Source: Acidobacteriota bacterium (lineage in GTDB: Bacteria; Acidobacteriota; Blastocatellia; Pyrinomonadales; Pyrinomonadaceae). From it: a DNA stretch of 64,000 nucleotides. Position numbers and translations under genes: made by a program. Positions 1-8,570 of the stretch are shown in pieces. The notes below the pieces were generated by a model. The model worked only from the letters and a program-made list of their open reading frames with translations. It did no database searches and was not told the origin of the DNA. Each line of letters begins with the position of its first letter. Positions within the stretch are counted from its first letter, which is position 1. The DNA lies in contig JADJOS010000001.1 of assembly GCA_016713675.1 (NCBI GenBank), forward strand, positions 2,542,001-2,606,000. Reading direction: 5' to 3'.

Positions 1-122
1 GTTTCGCCCTGCAGGTCGACCCAAACGACGTTCGTTTGGTCGGCCAACAATTCCGGCAGGTCTTCTCGCGTAAAGCCCTCTTCGACCTGCTCAGCGTCCT
101 TTCTATATACGAAGATCTCCAT
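1..122 (-). CDS. corA: CorA-like divalent metal ion transporter, N-terminal fragment
   Basis: Reading leftward from the ATG at 122, the 40 visible residues start MEIFVYRKDAEQVEEGF and run through LPELLADQTNVVWVDLQGE before the window ends. This matches, from memory, the N-terminal cytoplasmic domain of CorA-type magnesium/cobalt channels, which usually begins with a short lead into a V-W-V-D-L segment. The membrane helices and the GMN signature lie outside the window, so the assignment rests on the N-terminus only. It is transcribed divergently from the ankyrin gene at 510. It is cut by the window edge, so length and intactness cannot be judged. Confidence 0.65.
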   Translation of the reverse strand, partial: MEIFVYRKDAEQVEEGFTREDLPELLADQTNVVWVDLQGE

Positions 123-509
123 GTCGAATATATTAACCGCACCGACCAGTTTGCAGAAATCCAACGCGGCTAATACGGCTCTCCCGTGCCGAGGTCATAC
201 CTCTCATTTTTTTAGATCTCGTGCCTGCGGGCACTTTTGCTCTTGCCCGATAGCATTGACCAGATCCGGATAATCGTTTAATCTGACTGCATTCTCCAAT
301 TACAGTCCGCTGTTCAGGCTCCTTGTTAGAAGGAATGCTGATAGAGATCGCTGATTTATTACGCTTACCTATCGAAACATTATGTTTCACGTGCGATCGT
401 CAAAAGCGGTCAATAGGGCATCAGCGTCGCCAGTGTGACCGTTAAGATCCGTTTATCAAATGGTTCTGTTTTTTTAAGGTTCAGGGGCCAAAAAAGAGGT
501 AATAAGAAA
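123..509. other. Intergenic region between divergent corA-like and ankyrin genes
   Basis: This stretch of about 390 bases separates two divergent genes and should hold both promoters. A short GC hairpin (GTGCC/GGCAC arms near 228-240) followed by four T is visible but weak. An 85-codon minus-strand frame across 133-390 has no recognisable domain and no convincing ribosome binding site, so I do not call it. Nothing else was recognised. Confidence 0.4.
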
Positions 510-3062
510 ATGAGATCTGTCGTGCGAGTCCCTTTGTCGATATTGAAAGAAAACGATTCATCCCGCAAAACAAACATTAATTGCCGTAGAATTGGGTTGA
601 AGATCGCTCAGTTTTCGGCGGTGCTGATCTGCGGGTTCGCATTTTCTCAGTCAGCAAATGCCCAGGAGTTCGAAGACTGCCGGCCGGGCTTTGAGCCGGC
701 TGCGGGCAATGTTTGCAAGCAAAAATGTCCGCCGGGCTTCACCCGAAATGATGATTTTACGTGTAAAAAACCCCCGTCTTACAGTGTTCAAAGCTTTAAT
801 AAGGTATACGGCCATGACGGGAATAATTATAAGAATATGACCGCGCTCGAGAATTGTGAAAGCCGGAGCGCAGAAGAACAGATCTATGGATACGACAACC
901 AGGGACCGAAACAAAGGTGCTATATGTCCGGCGATTTTGCCCTCCCAAGATGCGTACCTGGTTACCACTCGATTAGCGTTGGGGTTTGCTCCCGCAACTG
1001 TCCGCCGGGATTCCAGGATGTTGGAGAAGGCTGTCTCGACAACCAACGATACGGGCGAACCCCGAAAGCCGCTCCCGAACCACCGGCTCCCGATCTTACC
1101 GGCTGGACGGTGTGTGCCTCGGAAGGAGGCAGATGCCAATTTGAAGGTACTGCCGAAGTGCGATACGGAGTCGGGAACAAATGGAACATTCAGACAGTCA
1201 CTAACGGCGTCGATTGCAACAACACCGTTTTCGGCGACCCCGCCTCCGGCCTTGCCAAACAGTGCCTGCTGTCACCCAATATAACGCCAAACGCGCCGCC
1301 GGATGTTAATACCCGCGACGCCAACGGGAACAACGACCTGCATCTCGCGGTGGGGCGAAATGACATTCCGGCGATCAACGATCTTCTCAATCGAGGGATC
1401 GACGTCAACGCACTAAATAGTGCCAACGAGACGCCGGTAACGCTCGCGGTCGAGTTTGATAACACACCTGCATTACTGGCAATGCTTGCGAAGGGCGGCG
1501 ACATGAATGCAGCACTTCACCGAATTGCCTCTCGGAATAGAGAAGGAATGTTGAGGGCCGTTGCAGGAAATTTCCCGATCCGAATGACCAACGAGATGTT
1601 TGATCTGGCGATATCTTCTGGGGCCATCGGGGTCGCGTTGATGTCTTTGAAATATGGCGTTGATCCAAATCGTGCAATGGGCCACGGGATCTATTCCAGA
1701 AATATGCAGATGATCGATGCGGCTCTTGCTGCCGGTGCCAATCCCGATACGGCACTTATTTTTGCTATCGAGAATCGAATGCCGGATCTGATTTCGAGAT
1801 CACTTGTCCAATACAAGGCAACTCCGCAAGTGGCCATGGATCTGGCGATCCCTATTAACGATGCTCAGACATTGGCCCTCGCTCTCGACCGCGGGGCGAA
1901 CCCGACCATCGGGCTGCCCGTGGCGGTCAAAGCTAGCAACGCCGCAATGGTCGAAAATTTACTGGCCAGAGGCGCGGATGCAAATTCGGGTCTGATGCCT
2001 GCCGTTGAGAGCGGCAACGATCAGATCATTGACATGTTGCTCGCCCGAGGTGCAAACCCCAACCCTGCGATGTGGTTCGCTGTCGAGCGGCAAAAGATCT
2101 CGCTCGTAAGGCGTCTGCTGGCTGCCAAGGCCATTCCCACGGACCAATTGATCTTAGGACTTGCGGGTAGAATCGGTAACATGGAGGTCATAAATGTGCT
2201 TATCGAGGCCGGCGGGTACCCCACCTCGATAATTGGTGGAGCCATCGAGGAGCGTAACTATGATCTCACCAAATACCTTTTGGATAAGGGTGCGGACGCT
2301 AAGTTCGGTGAGTTCATTGAAACGGCCGTTTTAGTTGGCGACGTTCGAATAGTGAACCTGTTACTCGAAAGAGGGGCCGATCCGACAAAGGGAATGTTGG
2401 TAGCCGTTCAGAGTGGTAGGGAGCAGATCCTGCAGCTTTTGGTAGATAATAAGGCCGACGTTTCTTCCCCGGTACTTATTACACTTGCCGCTAAGAAAGG
2501 TAATCTCGGGATCGTGTCGATGCTTCTAAAAGCCGGCGCAGATCCAGAGAACGGAATGAGTGCAGCCGTGTTTGGTGGGTTTGCAGATATTCTCGAAATG
2601 TTGATCGAGAAAGGGGCCGATGCTAAGAAGCCGGAGTACATTCTCCATGCGGTTAAAATGGGTAATAGACCTCTTGCGAGCCAGTTGTTTTTGCACGGAG
2701 CCCCCAAAAAGGTCATTGACGAAACCGGTCAACCATTGATCATCATTGCGGCGCTCCGTTGGGACACACTTCTGGTTCAACTCCTTCTCAAAAACGGAGT
2801 GGATCCGAACGCCAAGAACCGTGCGGGAGACACGGCACTTCACATCGTCGCAAACGACGAGGCGAGCAAGGGTTATCCGAAATTCGAGAAAATGAAAAAC
2901 GCGCGCTTGCCAATGGTGCAGGCCCTTGTCGATGGAGGTGCCGACGTTAACGCGACTAACGCAAAAGGCGAAACAGTCCGAAAATCGCTCGGCGGCGGCG
3001 ACGGCGATGTCAAAAAGATCCTCGATGCCGCGGGTGCCGTCAATAAGATCGGGACAAATTAA
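510..3062 (+). CDS. Secreted ankyrin-repeat protein with cysteine-rich N-terminal modules
   Basis: I start this 850-residue protein at ATG 510, preceded by AGAGGT at 495-500, rather than at an in-frame start at 435. The 510 start puts basic residues and a hydrophobic stretch (VLICGFAFSQSANAQ) at residues about 30-52, a signal peptide ending AQ. Residues about 53-190 hold two short cysteine-rich modules with repeated C-P-G-F/Y and CPPGF motifs. Residues about 198-258 form another cysteine module (WTVCASEGGRCQFEGTAEV, then CNN and VFGDP). From about 267 to the end there are roughly 18 ankyrin-like repeats of the form LL-x-x-GADPN; many central ones lack the usual TPLH corner. Expected role is binding to a protein or surface ligand outside the cytoplasm. 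Partner unknown. Confidence 0.75.
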   Translation: MRSVVRVPLSILKENDSSRKTNINCRRIGLKIAQFSAVLICGFAFSQSANAQEFEDCRPGFEPAAGNVCKQKCPPGFTRNDDFTCKKPPSYSVQSFNKVYGHDGNNYKNMTALENCESRSAEEQIYGYDNQGPKQRCYMSGDFALPRCVPGYHSISVGVCSRNCPPGFQDVGEGCLDNQRYGRTPKAAPEPPAPDLTGWTVCASEGGRCQFEGTAEVRYGVGNKWNIQTVTNGVDCNNTVFGDPASGLAKQCLLSPNITPNAPPDVNTRDANGNNDLHLAVGRNDIPAINDLLNRGIDVNALNSANETPVTLAVEFDNTPALLAMLAKGGDMNAALHRIASRNREGMLRAVAGNFPIRMTNEMFDLAISSGAIGVALMSLKYGVDPNRAMGHGIYSRNMQMIDAALAAGANPDTALIFAIENRMPDLISRSLVQYKATPQVAMDLAIPINDAQTLALALDRGANPTIGLPVAVKASNAAMVENLLARGADANSGLMPAVESGNDQIIDMLLARGANPNPAMWFAVERQKISLVRRLLAAKAIPTDQLILGLAGRIGNMEVINVLIEAGGYPTSIIGGAIEERNYDLTKYLLDKGADAKFGEFIETAVLVGDVRIVNLLLERGADPTKGMLVAVQSGREQILQLLVDNKADVSSPVLITLAAKKGNLGIVSMLLKAGADPENGMSAAVFGGFADILEMLIEKGADAKKPEYILHAVKMGNRPLASQLFLHGAPKKVIDETGQPLIIIAALRWDTLLVQLLLKNGVDPNAKNRAGDTALHIVANDEASKGYPKFEKMKNARLPMVQALVDGGADVNATNAKGETVRKSLGGGDGDVKKILDAAGAVNKIGTN

Positions 3063-3199
3063 CGCCAAACAAAGTCGAAGCCGAACGCCGCATCTTCTTT
3101 CTATTCAGGGAACAAGGCAGAAAAGCGGCCGGAAATGCGGGCGTTAACTCTTGGCCGTTGTCTGCGGCTCGCATTCGGCGATCTGTGTTTTGCGGGATC

Positions 3200-3574
3200 T
3201 CACGCCCGCCGCACCGGTTCCGCAGTTCTCAGATCGAGCAGCAAGACGCCGAGTTCGGTTTGAATATCGGAAAATTTCAGGGTTTGAGTGAGTTTCAAGT
3301 GGTGGTCCTTCATCAGTTTGTACCCGCGAAGGAGATAGCCGCCTCGTGATCCGCGTTTTCGCAGCGGGAACGCATGCTGCTCCCCGTTGCGGGCGGGTTT
3401 CAGGCCGATCGTTTCTGTTTCGGCCTCGTACATCAGGACCACGGATTTTGGATTTCCCATTGATTCGATCGTGACGCGGCTGAGTTGTATCTCGCCGTTT
3501 GGATTGATCGACGCATATTTGACCGCCCAACGGCTCGCCGCGCTGTGTTCGACAATTTTCCAGTTTCTGGGCAT
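3200..3574 (-). CDS. Hypothetical protein, 124 residues
   Basis: A strong Shine-Dalgarno (GGAGGT, read on the minus strand about 6 bases before the start) supports the start at 3574 over the longer frame that opens at 3605. The product begins MPRNWKIVEHSAASRWAVKY and is basic, soluble-looking, and without signal peptide or membrane segment. It contains a basic glycine-rich patch (PLRKRGSRGGYLLRGYK) near residues 70-87. I recognise no family. It stands alone between the ankyrin gene and an unannotated stretch. Confidence 0.6.
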   Translation of the reverse strand: MPRNWKIVEHSAASRWAVKYASINPNGEIQLSRVTIESMGNPKSVVLMYEAETETIGLKPARNGEQHAFPLRKRGSRGGYLLRGYKLMKDHHLKLTQTLKFSDIQTELGVLLLDLRTAEPVRRA

Positions 3575-4128
3575 AAATTAACCTCCGGCCACTAGTGTAC
3601 CACATACAAGTGGATGTTGCATAGATAAGATATCAAAATTTCTTTGCAGGATATGATCGTTGATCTTTCGTTGCCACTATAGGCCGACCGAATTTGTATT
3701 CATGCCGTGTATGATCGATAGCCGGATCGTCGTCTTTAACAGTTTATGGGCGCTTGTTAGGGCAGGAGCATCAGTAAGGATCATTCGACCGCTTATCGTT
3801 TCTGATATTTTTGCTGCCTGACTCAGGACAACCCCGATCCCTCGACAAATTCCGCGATCCGCAGCACTCATCTTGGTGGTGTTGGCAGGCCGGTTGCGTG
3901 CTGTTCGAATATCATTCCGTAGTGTCGAAGCGTCGTTTCGATCTCTCCGCAGCCGGCCGATCGATCTGATCGTTTTCGGCACCGCTTACAACCCCTAAAG
4001 GAACCCCTTTAAGCCCGTTTTCGATCCCTTTTCGACTCCCGTCTGATTGTCCGGCCTCCATCTGCTTTTTGAGAACGCGCCGCACCGCTAGCTAAACCTG
4101 GCTGCAGCCGATAAAATCTGAATCAAAT
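3575..4128. other. Gene-poor stretch before the ABC transporter operon
   Basis: About 550 bases without a gene I can support. A minus-strand frame at 3677-3982 opens with GTG and reads 101 codons, but its composition is odd and no family is recognisable in it or in the neighbouring frames. It could be a decayed gene. The right end must carry the promoter of the ABC operon: GATAAAATC at 4109-4117 resembles a -10 box, with no clear -35. Confidence 0.35.
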
Positions 4129-5043
4129 ATGAGTGAGCAAGATGTGACATTGCGGGTTGAGAATGTGACCAAACGCTTCGGCGAATTTACGGCGGTCGAA
4201 GGGCTGAGCTTTGACGTGCGTGCCGGGCGTGTTTTCGGCTTTCTCGGGCCAAATGGTGCCGGCAAGACGACCACTATCCGCATGATCGTGGGCATAACGG
4301 CCCCGGACGAAGGCAAGATCGAGCTGTTCGGCCAAAAAATGGGCCCGTCTTTGCAGGATAAGATCGGCTATCTGCCCGAGGAACGCGGTCTGTACAAGAA
4401 GATGAAGATCGTCGATCAGCTCCGCTATTTCGCGGCATTGAAAGACGTCTCAGGTGCCGAGGCCGACAAACGGATCGATTTTTGGCTCGAACGGATGAAC
4501 CTTTCGGAGTGGAAATCCAAGAAGACCACCGACCTTTCCAAGGGAATGCAGCAGAAGATACAGTTCATCTCGACCGTCCTGCACGACCCCGATCTGCTTA
4601 TCCTCGACGAGCCGTTTTCGGGCCTTGATCCTGTAAATGTTGAGTTTATGATCGATGTTCTCGCGGAATTCAAGAAGAAAGACAAGACCGTCATCTTCTC
4701 GACGCACCTCATGGAAACCGCCGAACGCCTCTGCAACGACATCATCCTGATAAACAGATCGAAAAAGGTCATCGGCGGCAGTCTGCGTGAGATAAAGGAA
4801 AGCTACGGCCACAACCGCATCGCCTTGCGTGCAACGGGCGGCGATACGGTGCTGAACGACAAGACCTTGGTCGCAAAGGTGATCGAGCATGCAGATGAAA
4901 AGGATATAGAACTCACGGACGGGGCCGACCCGCAAAAGCTGCTCGCGAATCTGATCGCAGCGGGAGCCGTCATCTCCAAATTCGAGCAGGTCGAGCCGAG
5001 CTTGAATGACATCTTTATTGAACAGGTCGGTGGGATCGAATAA
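4129..5043 (+). CDS. ABC transporter ATP-binding protein, NatA-like (DUF4162 tail)
   Basis: This 304-residue ATPase powers an ABC-2 type exporter together with the following permease. Visible motifs: Walker A GPNGAGKTT near residue 40, the ABC signature LSKGMQQK near 140, Walker B LLILDEPFSGLDP near 155, and the switch histidine in FSTHLM near 190. The last 80 residues fit the DUF4162 extension common in NatA/YhaQ-type sodium or drug exporters. The stop overlaps the next start as TAATG, so the two are translationally coupled. The exported substrate cannot be read from sequence. Confidence 0.9.
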   Translation: MSEQDVTLRVENVTKRFGEFTAVEGLSFDVRAGRVFGFLGPNGAGKTTTIRMIVGITAPDEGKIELFGQKMGPSLQDKIGYLPEERGLYKKMKIVDQLRYFAALKDVSGAEADKRIDFWLERMNLSEWKSKKTTDLSKGMQQKIQFISTVLHDPDLLILDEPFSGLDPVNVEFMIDVLAEFKKKDKTVIFSTHLMETAERLCNDIILINRSKKVIGGSLREIKESYGHNRIALRATGGDTVLNDKTLVAKVIEHADEKDIELTDGADPQKLLANLIAAGAVISKFEQVEPSLNDIFIEQVGGIE

Positions 5044-6395
5044 TGAGAAAATTCCTCGCAGTTGTAAAACACGAATACAAAAAGATCGTCTACAAATGGA
5101 CGTTTCTGCTTGGCACACTGTTGTTTCCGTTGATCGGGATCGGGTTTGCGGTAGTGCCGGCGATCATTTTTTCGATCAAGGGCGAGGCGACGCGGATCGT
5201 GGTCATTGACCAGTCGAATAAGATCGCTCCGCGGCTGAAAGAGAATCTATCGGCCGAGAGCATCCAGGCAAAGGCTCGTCAGGCAGCGAAAGATCAGATG
5301 GGCGACCTCAACCCCACGCAAGAGGAAAAGATGAAACGCGGGGCCGATCAGCTCGCATCCGCATTTGTCTTCATCGATTACGACAGCACCGGCAGATCGG
5401 TGGACCAAATGCGTCAGGAATTGAACAAAAAGGCCGCAGCCGACGAGATCGACGCCTATTTGATCATACCTGCCAATATTGACGAAAAGCAGGCGGCGTT
5501 TGAGTTTCGTTCGCGCAAGGCGGGCGATTTTGTTGCAAACGAAACGCTTAAGGATGCTCTCAACCAGGCCGTTAGGTCGCAGCGGTTGGCAGATGCCAGT
5601 ATCAACGAAGCATTGCTGAAAGGCCTAAGTCAGAATGTCGCGTTCGAGGCCAAAGCGATCAGCGAAAAGGGCGAAGAGAAAGACAGCGATATGCTCTTCA
5701 TCGCGTCCCTGGTGATCGGAATGATGATCTACATCGCCCTCACGATCTACGGCCAGGTCATAATGGGAGCGGTCATCGAGGAAAAGGAAACTCGTATTGC
5801 CGAGATCCTGTTCTCGTCCGCGAGGCCGTTCGAACTGATGCTCGGCAAACTTGTCGGGGTTGGTTTGGCGGGATTGACGCAGATCAGTATATGGGTCTTT
5901 TCACTCGCGGCGATGTTAGGATTTCTGATCGCTCAGGGCGGAGCCAGCGAAGTTTTGGGTTCGCTGCCGAATATTTCGCCGCTGATGATCCTGCTCTTTT
6001 TGCTGTATTTTATCGTCGGATACTTCATTTACGCGTCGATCTTTGCTCTGATCGGTTCGATGGTCACGACCGCACAAGAAGGCAGCCAATTTGCATTTCC
6101 ACCGATCATGATAATGCTTATCGGCTTTTATTTTTGCTTTGCCGTGATCCGCGATCCCAATTCGGACCTCTCGTTTTGGGTCTCGATCGCACCGCTATTT
6201 GCTCCGCTGACGATGCCCGTGCGGATCTTGGCCGAGATGCCGCCGTTCTGGCAGATCGCTCTCTCGATCGGGCTCAATGTGCTGACCATCGCTTTCCTCG
6301 TCTGGTTGGCGTCGCGTGTTTACCGCATCGGAATGCTAATGTACGGCAAACGTGCGACGATACCTGAAGTTTGGAAGTGGATACGGCAGGCTTAG
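5043..6395 (+). CDS. ABC-2 type permease, NatB-like
   Basis: A 450-residue membrane protein with the architecture of ABC-2 exporters: one N-terminal helix (residues about 20-42), a large extracytoplasmic domain to about residue 215, then about five C-terminal helices including LFIASLVIGMMIYIALTIYG. The motif EEKETRIAEILFSSARPFELM in the first cytoplasmic loop is typical of the NatB/YhaP family. It overlaps the ATPase gene by one base and forms the exporter with it. A role in sodium or small-molecule efflux is a family guess only. Confidence 0.88.
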   Translation: MRKFLAVVKHEYKKIVYKWTFLLGTLLFPLIGIGFAVVPAIIFSIKGEATRIVVIDQSNKIAPRLKENLSAESIQAKARQAAKDQMGDLNPTQEEKMKRGADQLASAFVFIDYDSTGRSVDQMRQELNKKAAADEIDAYLIIPANIDEKQAAFEFRSRKAGDFVANETLKDALNQAVRSQRLADASINEALLKGLSQNVAFEAKAISEKGEEKDSDMLFIASLVIGMMIYIALTIYGQVIMGAVIEEKETRIAEILFSSARPFELMLGKLVGVGLAGLTQISIWVFSLAAMLGFLIAQGGASEVLGSLPNISPLMILLFLLYFIVGYFIYASIFALIGSMVTTAQEGSQFAFPPIMIMLIGFYFCFAVIRDPNSDLSFWVSIAPLFAPLTMPVRILAEMPPFWQIALSIGLNVLTIAFLVWLASRVYRIGMLMYGKRATIPEVWKWIRQA

Positions 6396-6430
6396 TCGGT
6401 TGTCAGCAGTCAGTGGTCGGAAGGTCCATT

Positions 6431-7243
6431 ATGAACAGGCTTTTGTTTGTTTTTGTCGCTCTGTCTTTTGTGTTCGGCTGCCGTTGGTTCTCGGGTCCGG
6501 CGAAAAACGTTGAGGAGGCGAACAACGCCAACGTTCCCGCCGTCACGCCTGAGCCGATGCCGGCTGCGGCGACGCCCGTTCCTACTGCGACACCTTCTGA
6601 AGGTATGCCGAAAGGCGTGGTTGTCGACAAGGTGATGCCGGTGAAATTCGAGGGCGGCAAGTTCGCGGCCGGCTGGCGTTGGATCGACCCGGACGGCGAG
6701 TTTAGCCCGACGAAGTACGAATTCAAAGACAACCGCCTGACGATGACGATCCCGACGACCAAAGACCTCTACGGCGGCAACCGCACTGCCCCGCGTTTGG
6801 TAAAGGCCGTGACCGGCGATTTTCAGGTCGAGGTCCGCGTCAATTTTGTGCCGACCCGCGACTATCAGGGTGCGGGGCTGCTGATCTATCTCGACGGTGA
6901 TAACTATATTCGGCTCGAACGAGCCTTCGGCGGGATCGGCGGCGGAGGCAGCGGCATCCGCCTCGACGCCCGCCGCAAGGACAAGTACGAACCGCTCACG
7001 ACACCGATCGAGATACCTACGATCACGACCAACGTCAACCTAAAGATCACACGCCGCCTCAACATGTTCTCCGCCTTCTGGCGCGAAGACGAAAGCTCCG
7101 AATGGCGGCTGATCGAAGACATCGAAACCGAATTCGGCGACACCGTTCTCGCGGGAATAGTCGCATGTAACACCTCCGAAGAGACTGAGGCAGAGTTCCA
7201 GCAGATCAAGCTGTCGCCCCAACCGCTCCAAAAGCCATATTGA
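6431..7243 (+). CDS. Lipoprotein with DUF1349-like concanavalin-type domain
   Basis: I use ATG 6431, not the in-frame start at 6371 inside the upstream permease gene, because it gives a lipoprotein signal (MNRLLFVFVALSFVFGC, cysteine at residue 17). A proline/alanine/threonine-rich linker follows to about residue 65. Residues about 75-265 resemble the DUF1349 beta-sandwich fold: the F-x-V-x-V-R-V-NF strand, then GAGLLIYLDGDNYIRLER. Such domains are thought to bind carbohydrate or ligands outside the cytoplasm. It lies 35 bases after the ABC permease and may be co-transcribed, but a functional link is not shown. Confidence 0.75.
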   Translation: MNRLLFVFVALSFVFGCRWFSGPAKNVEEANNANVPAVTPEPMPAAATPVPTATPSEGMPKGVVVDKVMPVKFEGGKFAAGWRWIDPDGEFSPTKYEFKDNRLTMTIPTTKDLYGGNRTAPRLVKAVTGDFQVEVRVNFVPTRDYQGAGLLIYLDGDNYIRLERAFGGIGGGGSGIRLDARRKDKYEPLTTPIEIPTITTNVNLKITRRLNMFSAFWREDESSEWRLIEDIETEFGDTVLAGIVACNTSEETEAEFQQIKLSPQPLQKPY

Positions 7244-7409
7244 ACAGCATCACAAGCCCGTAGGAACAGTACGTATCAAGCGGCTGTTTTGCTTCGATTT
7301 CGAGATGGTGTTTTTCTGTTTACCGCACGCGCACTTTTGATTTATAGATAGTAGGTGTATTAATTAGGTATTCGGGCCGTCCGGCTAATTTCGGTGAAGG
7401 AGAAATAAT

Positions 7410-7676
7410 ATGTTTGATATCATTGGACAGCTTATCGGTGGATTGATTGTGGGTATTATTGGCAGGCTTGTCGTGCCCGGAAAGGAAGCTCTGCCCGACG
7501 GGGCTCTTGGTTGGCTTTTGACCGCGGTTCTCGGTATAGCAGGTGCGTTTGTAGGCGGATTTATCGCCAGGTCGCTGTGGGCGGGCGAAAGTTATGCTGC
7601 CGGTTGGATCATGTCGATCCTTGGGGCGGTCTTGCTCTTGCTGCTTGTTAGGATGTTGTTCGGTAAGAAAGATTAA
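7410..7676 (+). CDS. GlsB/YeaQ/YmgE family stress-response membrane protein
   Basis: This 88-residue protein consists of three hydrophobic helices separated by glycine-rich turns, starting MFDIIGQLIGGLIVGIIGRL and containing WIMSILGAVLLLLLVRML. This is the size and pattern of the transglycosylase-associated/GlsB family of small inner-membrane proteins, often induced by stress. GGAGA at about 7398-7402 serves as ribosome binding site. A hairpin follows at 7692-7720. Confidence 0.88.
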   Translation: MFDIIGQLIGGLIVGIIGRLVVPGKEALPDGALGWLLTAVLGIAGAFVGGFIARSLWAGESYAAGWIMSILGAVLLLLLVRMLFGKKD

Positions 7677-7691
7677 GTAAGCCAAGTAGTC

Positions 7692-7720
7692 AGCGGTTCG
7701 GATAGTTATTCCGAACCGCT
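7692..7720. terminator. Hairpin terminator between convergent genes
   Basis: A perfect 11-bp inverted repeat (AGCGGTTCGGA paired with TCCGAACCGCT) with a 7-base loop lies between the GlsB-like gene and the convergent metallothionein-like gene. There is no long T run on either side, so it may act weakly in both directions. Confidence 0.6.
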
Positions 7721-7730
7721 GAATTTCGAT

Positions 7731-7877
7731 CTAGCCGCAGCCTTCGTGACCGCAATCGCAGCTGATCTCGTCCAGATCCATTTCAGCAGCGTCCGTGCAG
7801 TGGTCACTGCAATATGTCGAATCTTCGCCGACGGGGCAGCCGCATGCGTTGTGGCCGCATGTCTTTTTGTTATCCAT
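7731..7877 (-). CDS. Small metallothionein-like cysteine-rich protein
   Basis: The start at 7877 is preceded on the minus strand by a run of five G (AAGGGGG), a good ribosome binding site; an upstream in-frame ATG at 7916 lacks one. The 48-residue product holds nine cysteines and several histidines in CGHNACGCPVG, YCSDHC and CDCGHEGCG. This spacing resembles short bacterial metallothioneins of the SmtA type, which bind zinc, cadmium or copper in the cytosol. Metal preference cannot be told from sequence. Confidence 0.72.
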   Translation of the reverse strand: MDNKKTCGHNACGCPVGEDSTYCSDHCTDAAEMDLDEISCDCGHEGCG

Positions 7878-7976
7878 AAGAACCCCCTTTTGCCTATTCA
7901 GCAAACATAGATTCACAGATATTCGGCACTAAGACCGTGTGCCATGATACATAGCGGAGATTTGGTGTCTCGCGGC

Positions 7977-8372
7977 TTATTGCGGAAGTTCCATCTTTAC
8001 CAGCCCGTCGAACGCTACGTGGTACGCGACGCCTTTGACGGGAATGGTCATTTCTTCCTCGGTCTTGCCTTCGGAATTGGCGATGCCGACGCTGGCGAAA
8101 TAACACGATGCGCCGTGGTTATTGGCGTGATTGACGAGATGTTCGAAGGTTTCCTGGCCTTCGATTCGGCCGCGGCCCGGGTACATGGCAGTGCGGACCA
8201 CGAAAAAACCGATCTCACCGTCCTTGTGGGCAACGATCTGCGGTTCCTGCATTCGGTCGGCATAGACGTCGGCGGAGTCGATCTCCCAACCGGCTTCGAG
8301 CAGTTGCTTATATACGATCTCGACGCCGAAAGCATGCACGTCGGATTCTTTCATCAATTCGGGTTCTGACAT
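7977..8372 (-). CDS. Conserved hypothetical protein, 131 residues
   Basis: A soluble protein without signal peptide or helices in the membrane. It carries KDGEIGFFVVRTAMYP around residues 50-65 and CYFASVGIANSEGKTEEEM around 90-108. I have the impression of a conserved family of unknown function in several phyla, with a two-strand D/E-x-x-V core faintly like restriction-endonuclease folds, but no catalytic site can be claimed. The true start may be the internal Met at 8354 (MKESDVH), since neither start has a strong ribosome binding site. Confidence 0.65.
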   Translation of the reverse strand: MSEPELMKESDVHAFGVEIVYKQLLEAGWEIDSADVYADRMQEPQIVAHKDGEIGFFVVRTAMYPGRGRIEGQETFEHLVNHANNHGASCYFASVGIANSEGKTEEEMTIPVKGVAYHVAFDGLVKMELPQ

Positions 8373-8425
8373 TCTATATATATTACTTCGTCCGGGTCAG
8401 TTGCCCAAGCGTTCGATATGTGTCC

Positions 8426-8544
8426 GTAGCCCGCACGTGAGTAAGGGCTCAAGTGACGGGTTATTCGACTCGACGGACACCTCGCTTGGTCCGGTATAAC
8501 CTGTATTCATGACCGCGTTGAGCCCTTACTTACGTGCGGGCTAC
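8426..8544. repeat. Long palindromic repeat, AGCCCGCAC family (copy 1)
   Basis: Arms at 8426-8452 and 8518-8544 are 27-base inverted copies with one mismatch, built on the core AGCCCGCACGT and AGTAAGGGCTCAA. The 65 bases between the arms carry no gene. The same core recurs at 15974-16036 and, as a half site, at 13371-13392. It sits directly upstream of the threonine ammonia-lyase start. Confidence 0.8.
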
Positions 8545-8570
8545 TGACACCGGCGTGATATATTACCAAA

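Noticed and set aside
133..390. Minus-strand 85-residue open frame
   Set aside because: No ribosome binding site, odd composition, and located where promoters of two divergent genes should be.
3677..3982. Minus-strand 101-residue open frame
   Set aside because: Starts with GTG, shows no recognisable family and has unusual composition; could be a decayed gene, left as intergenic.
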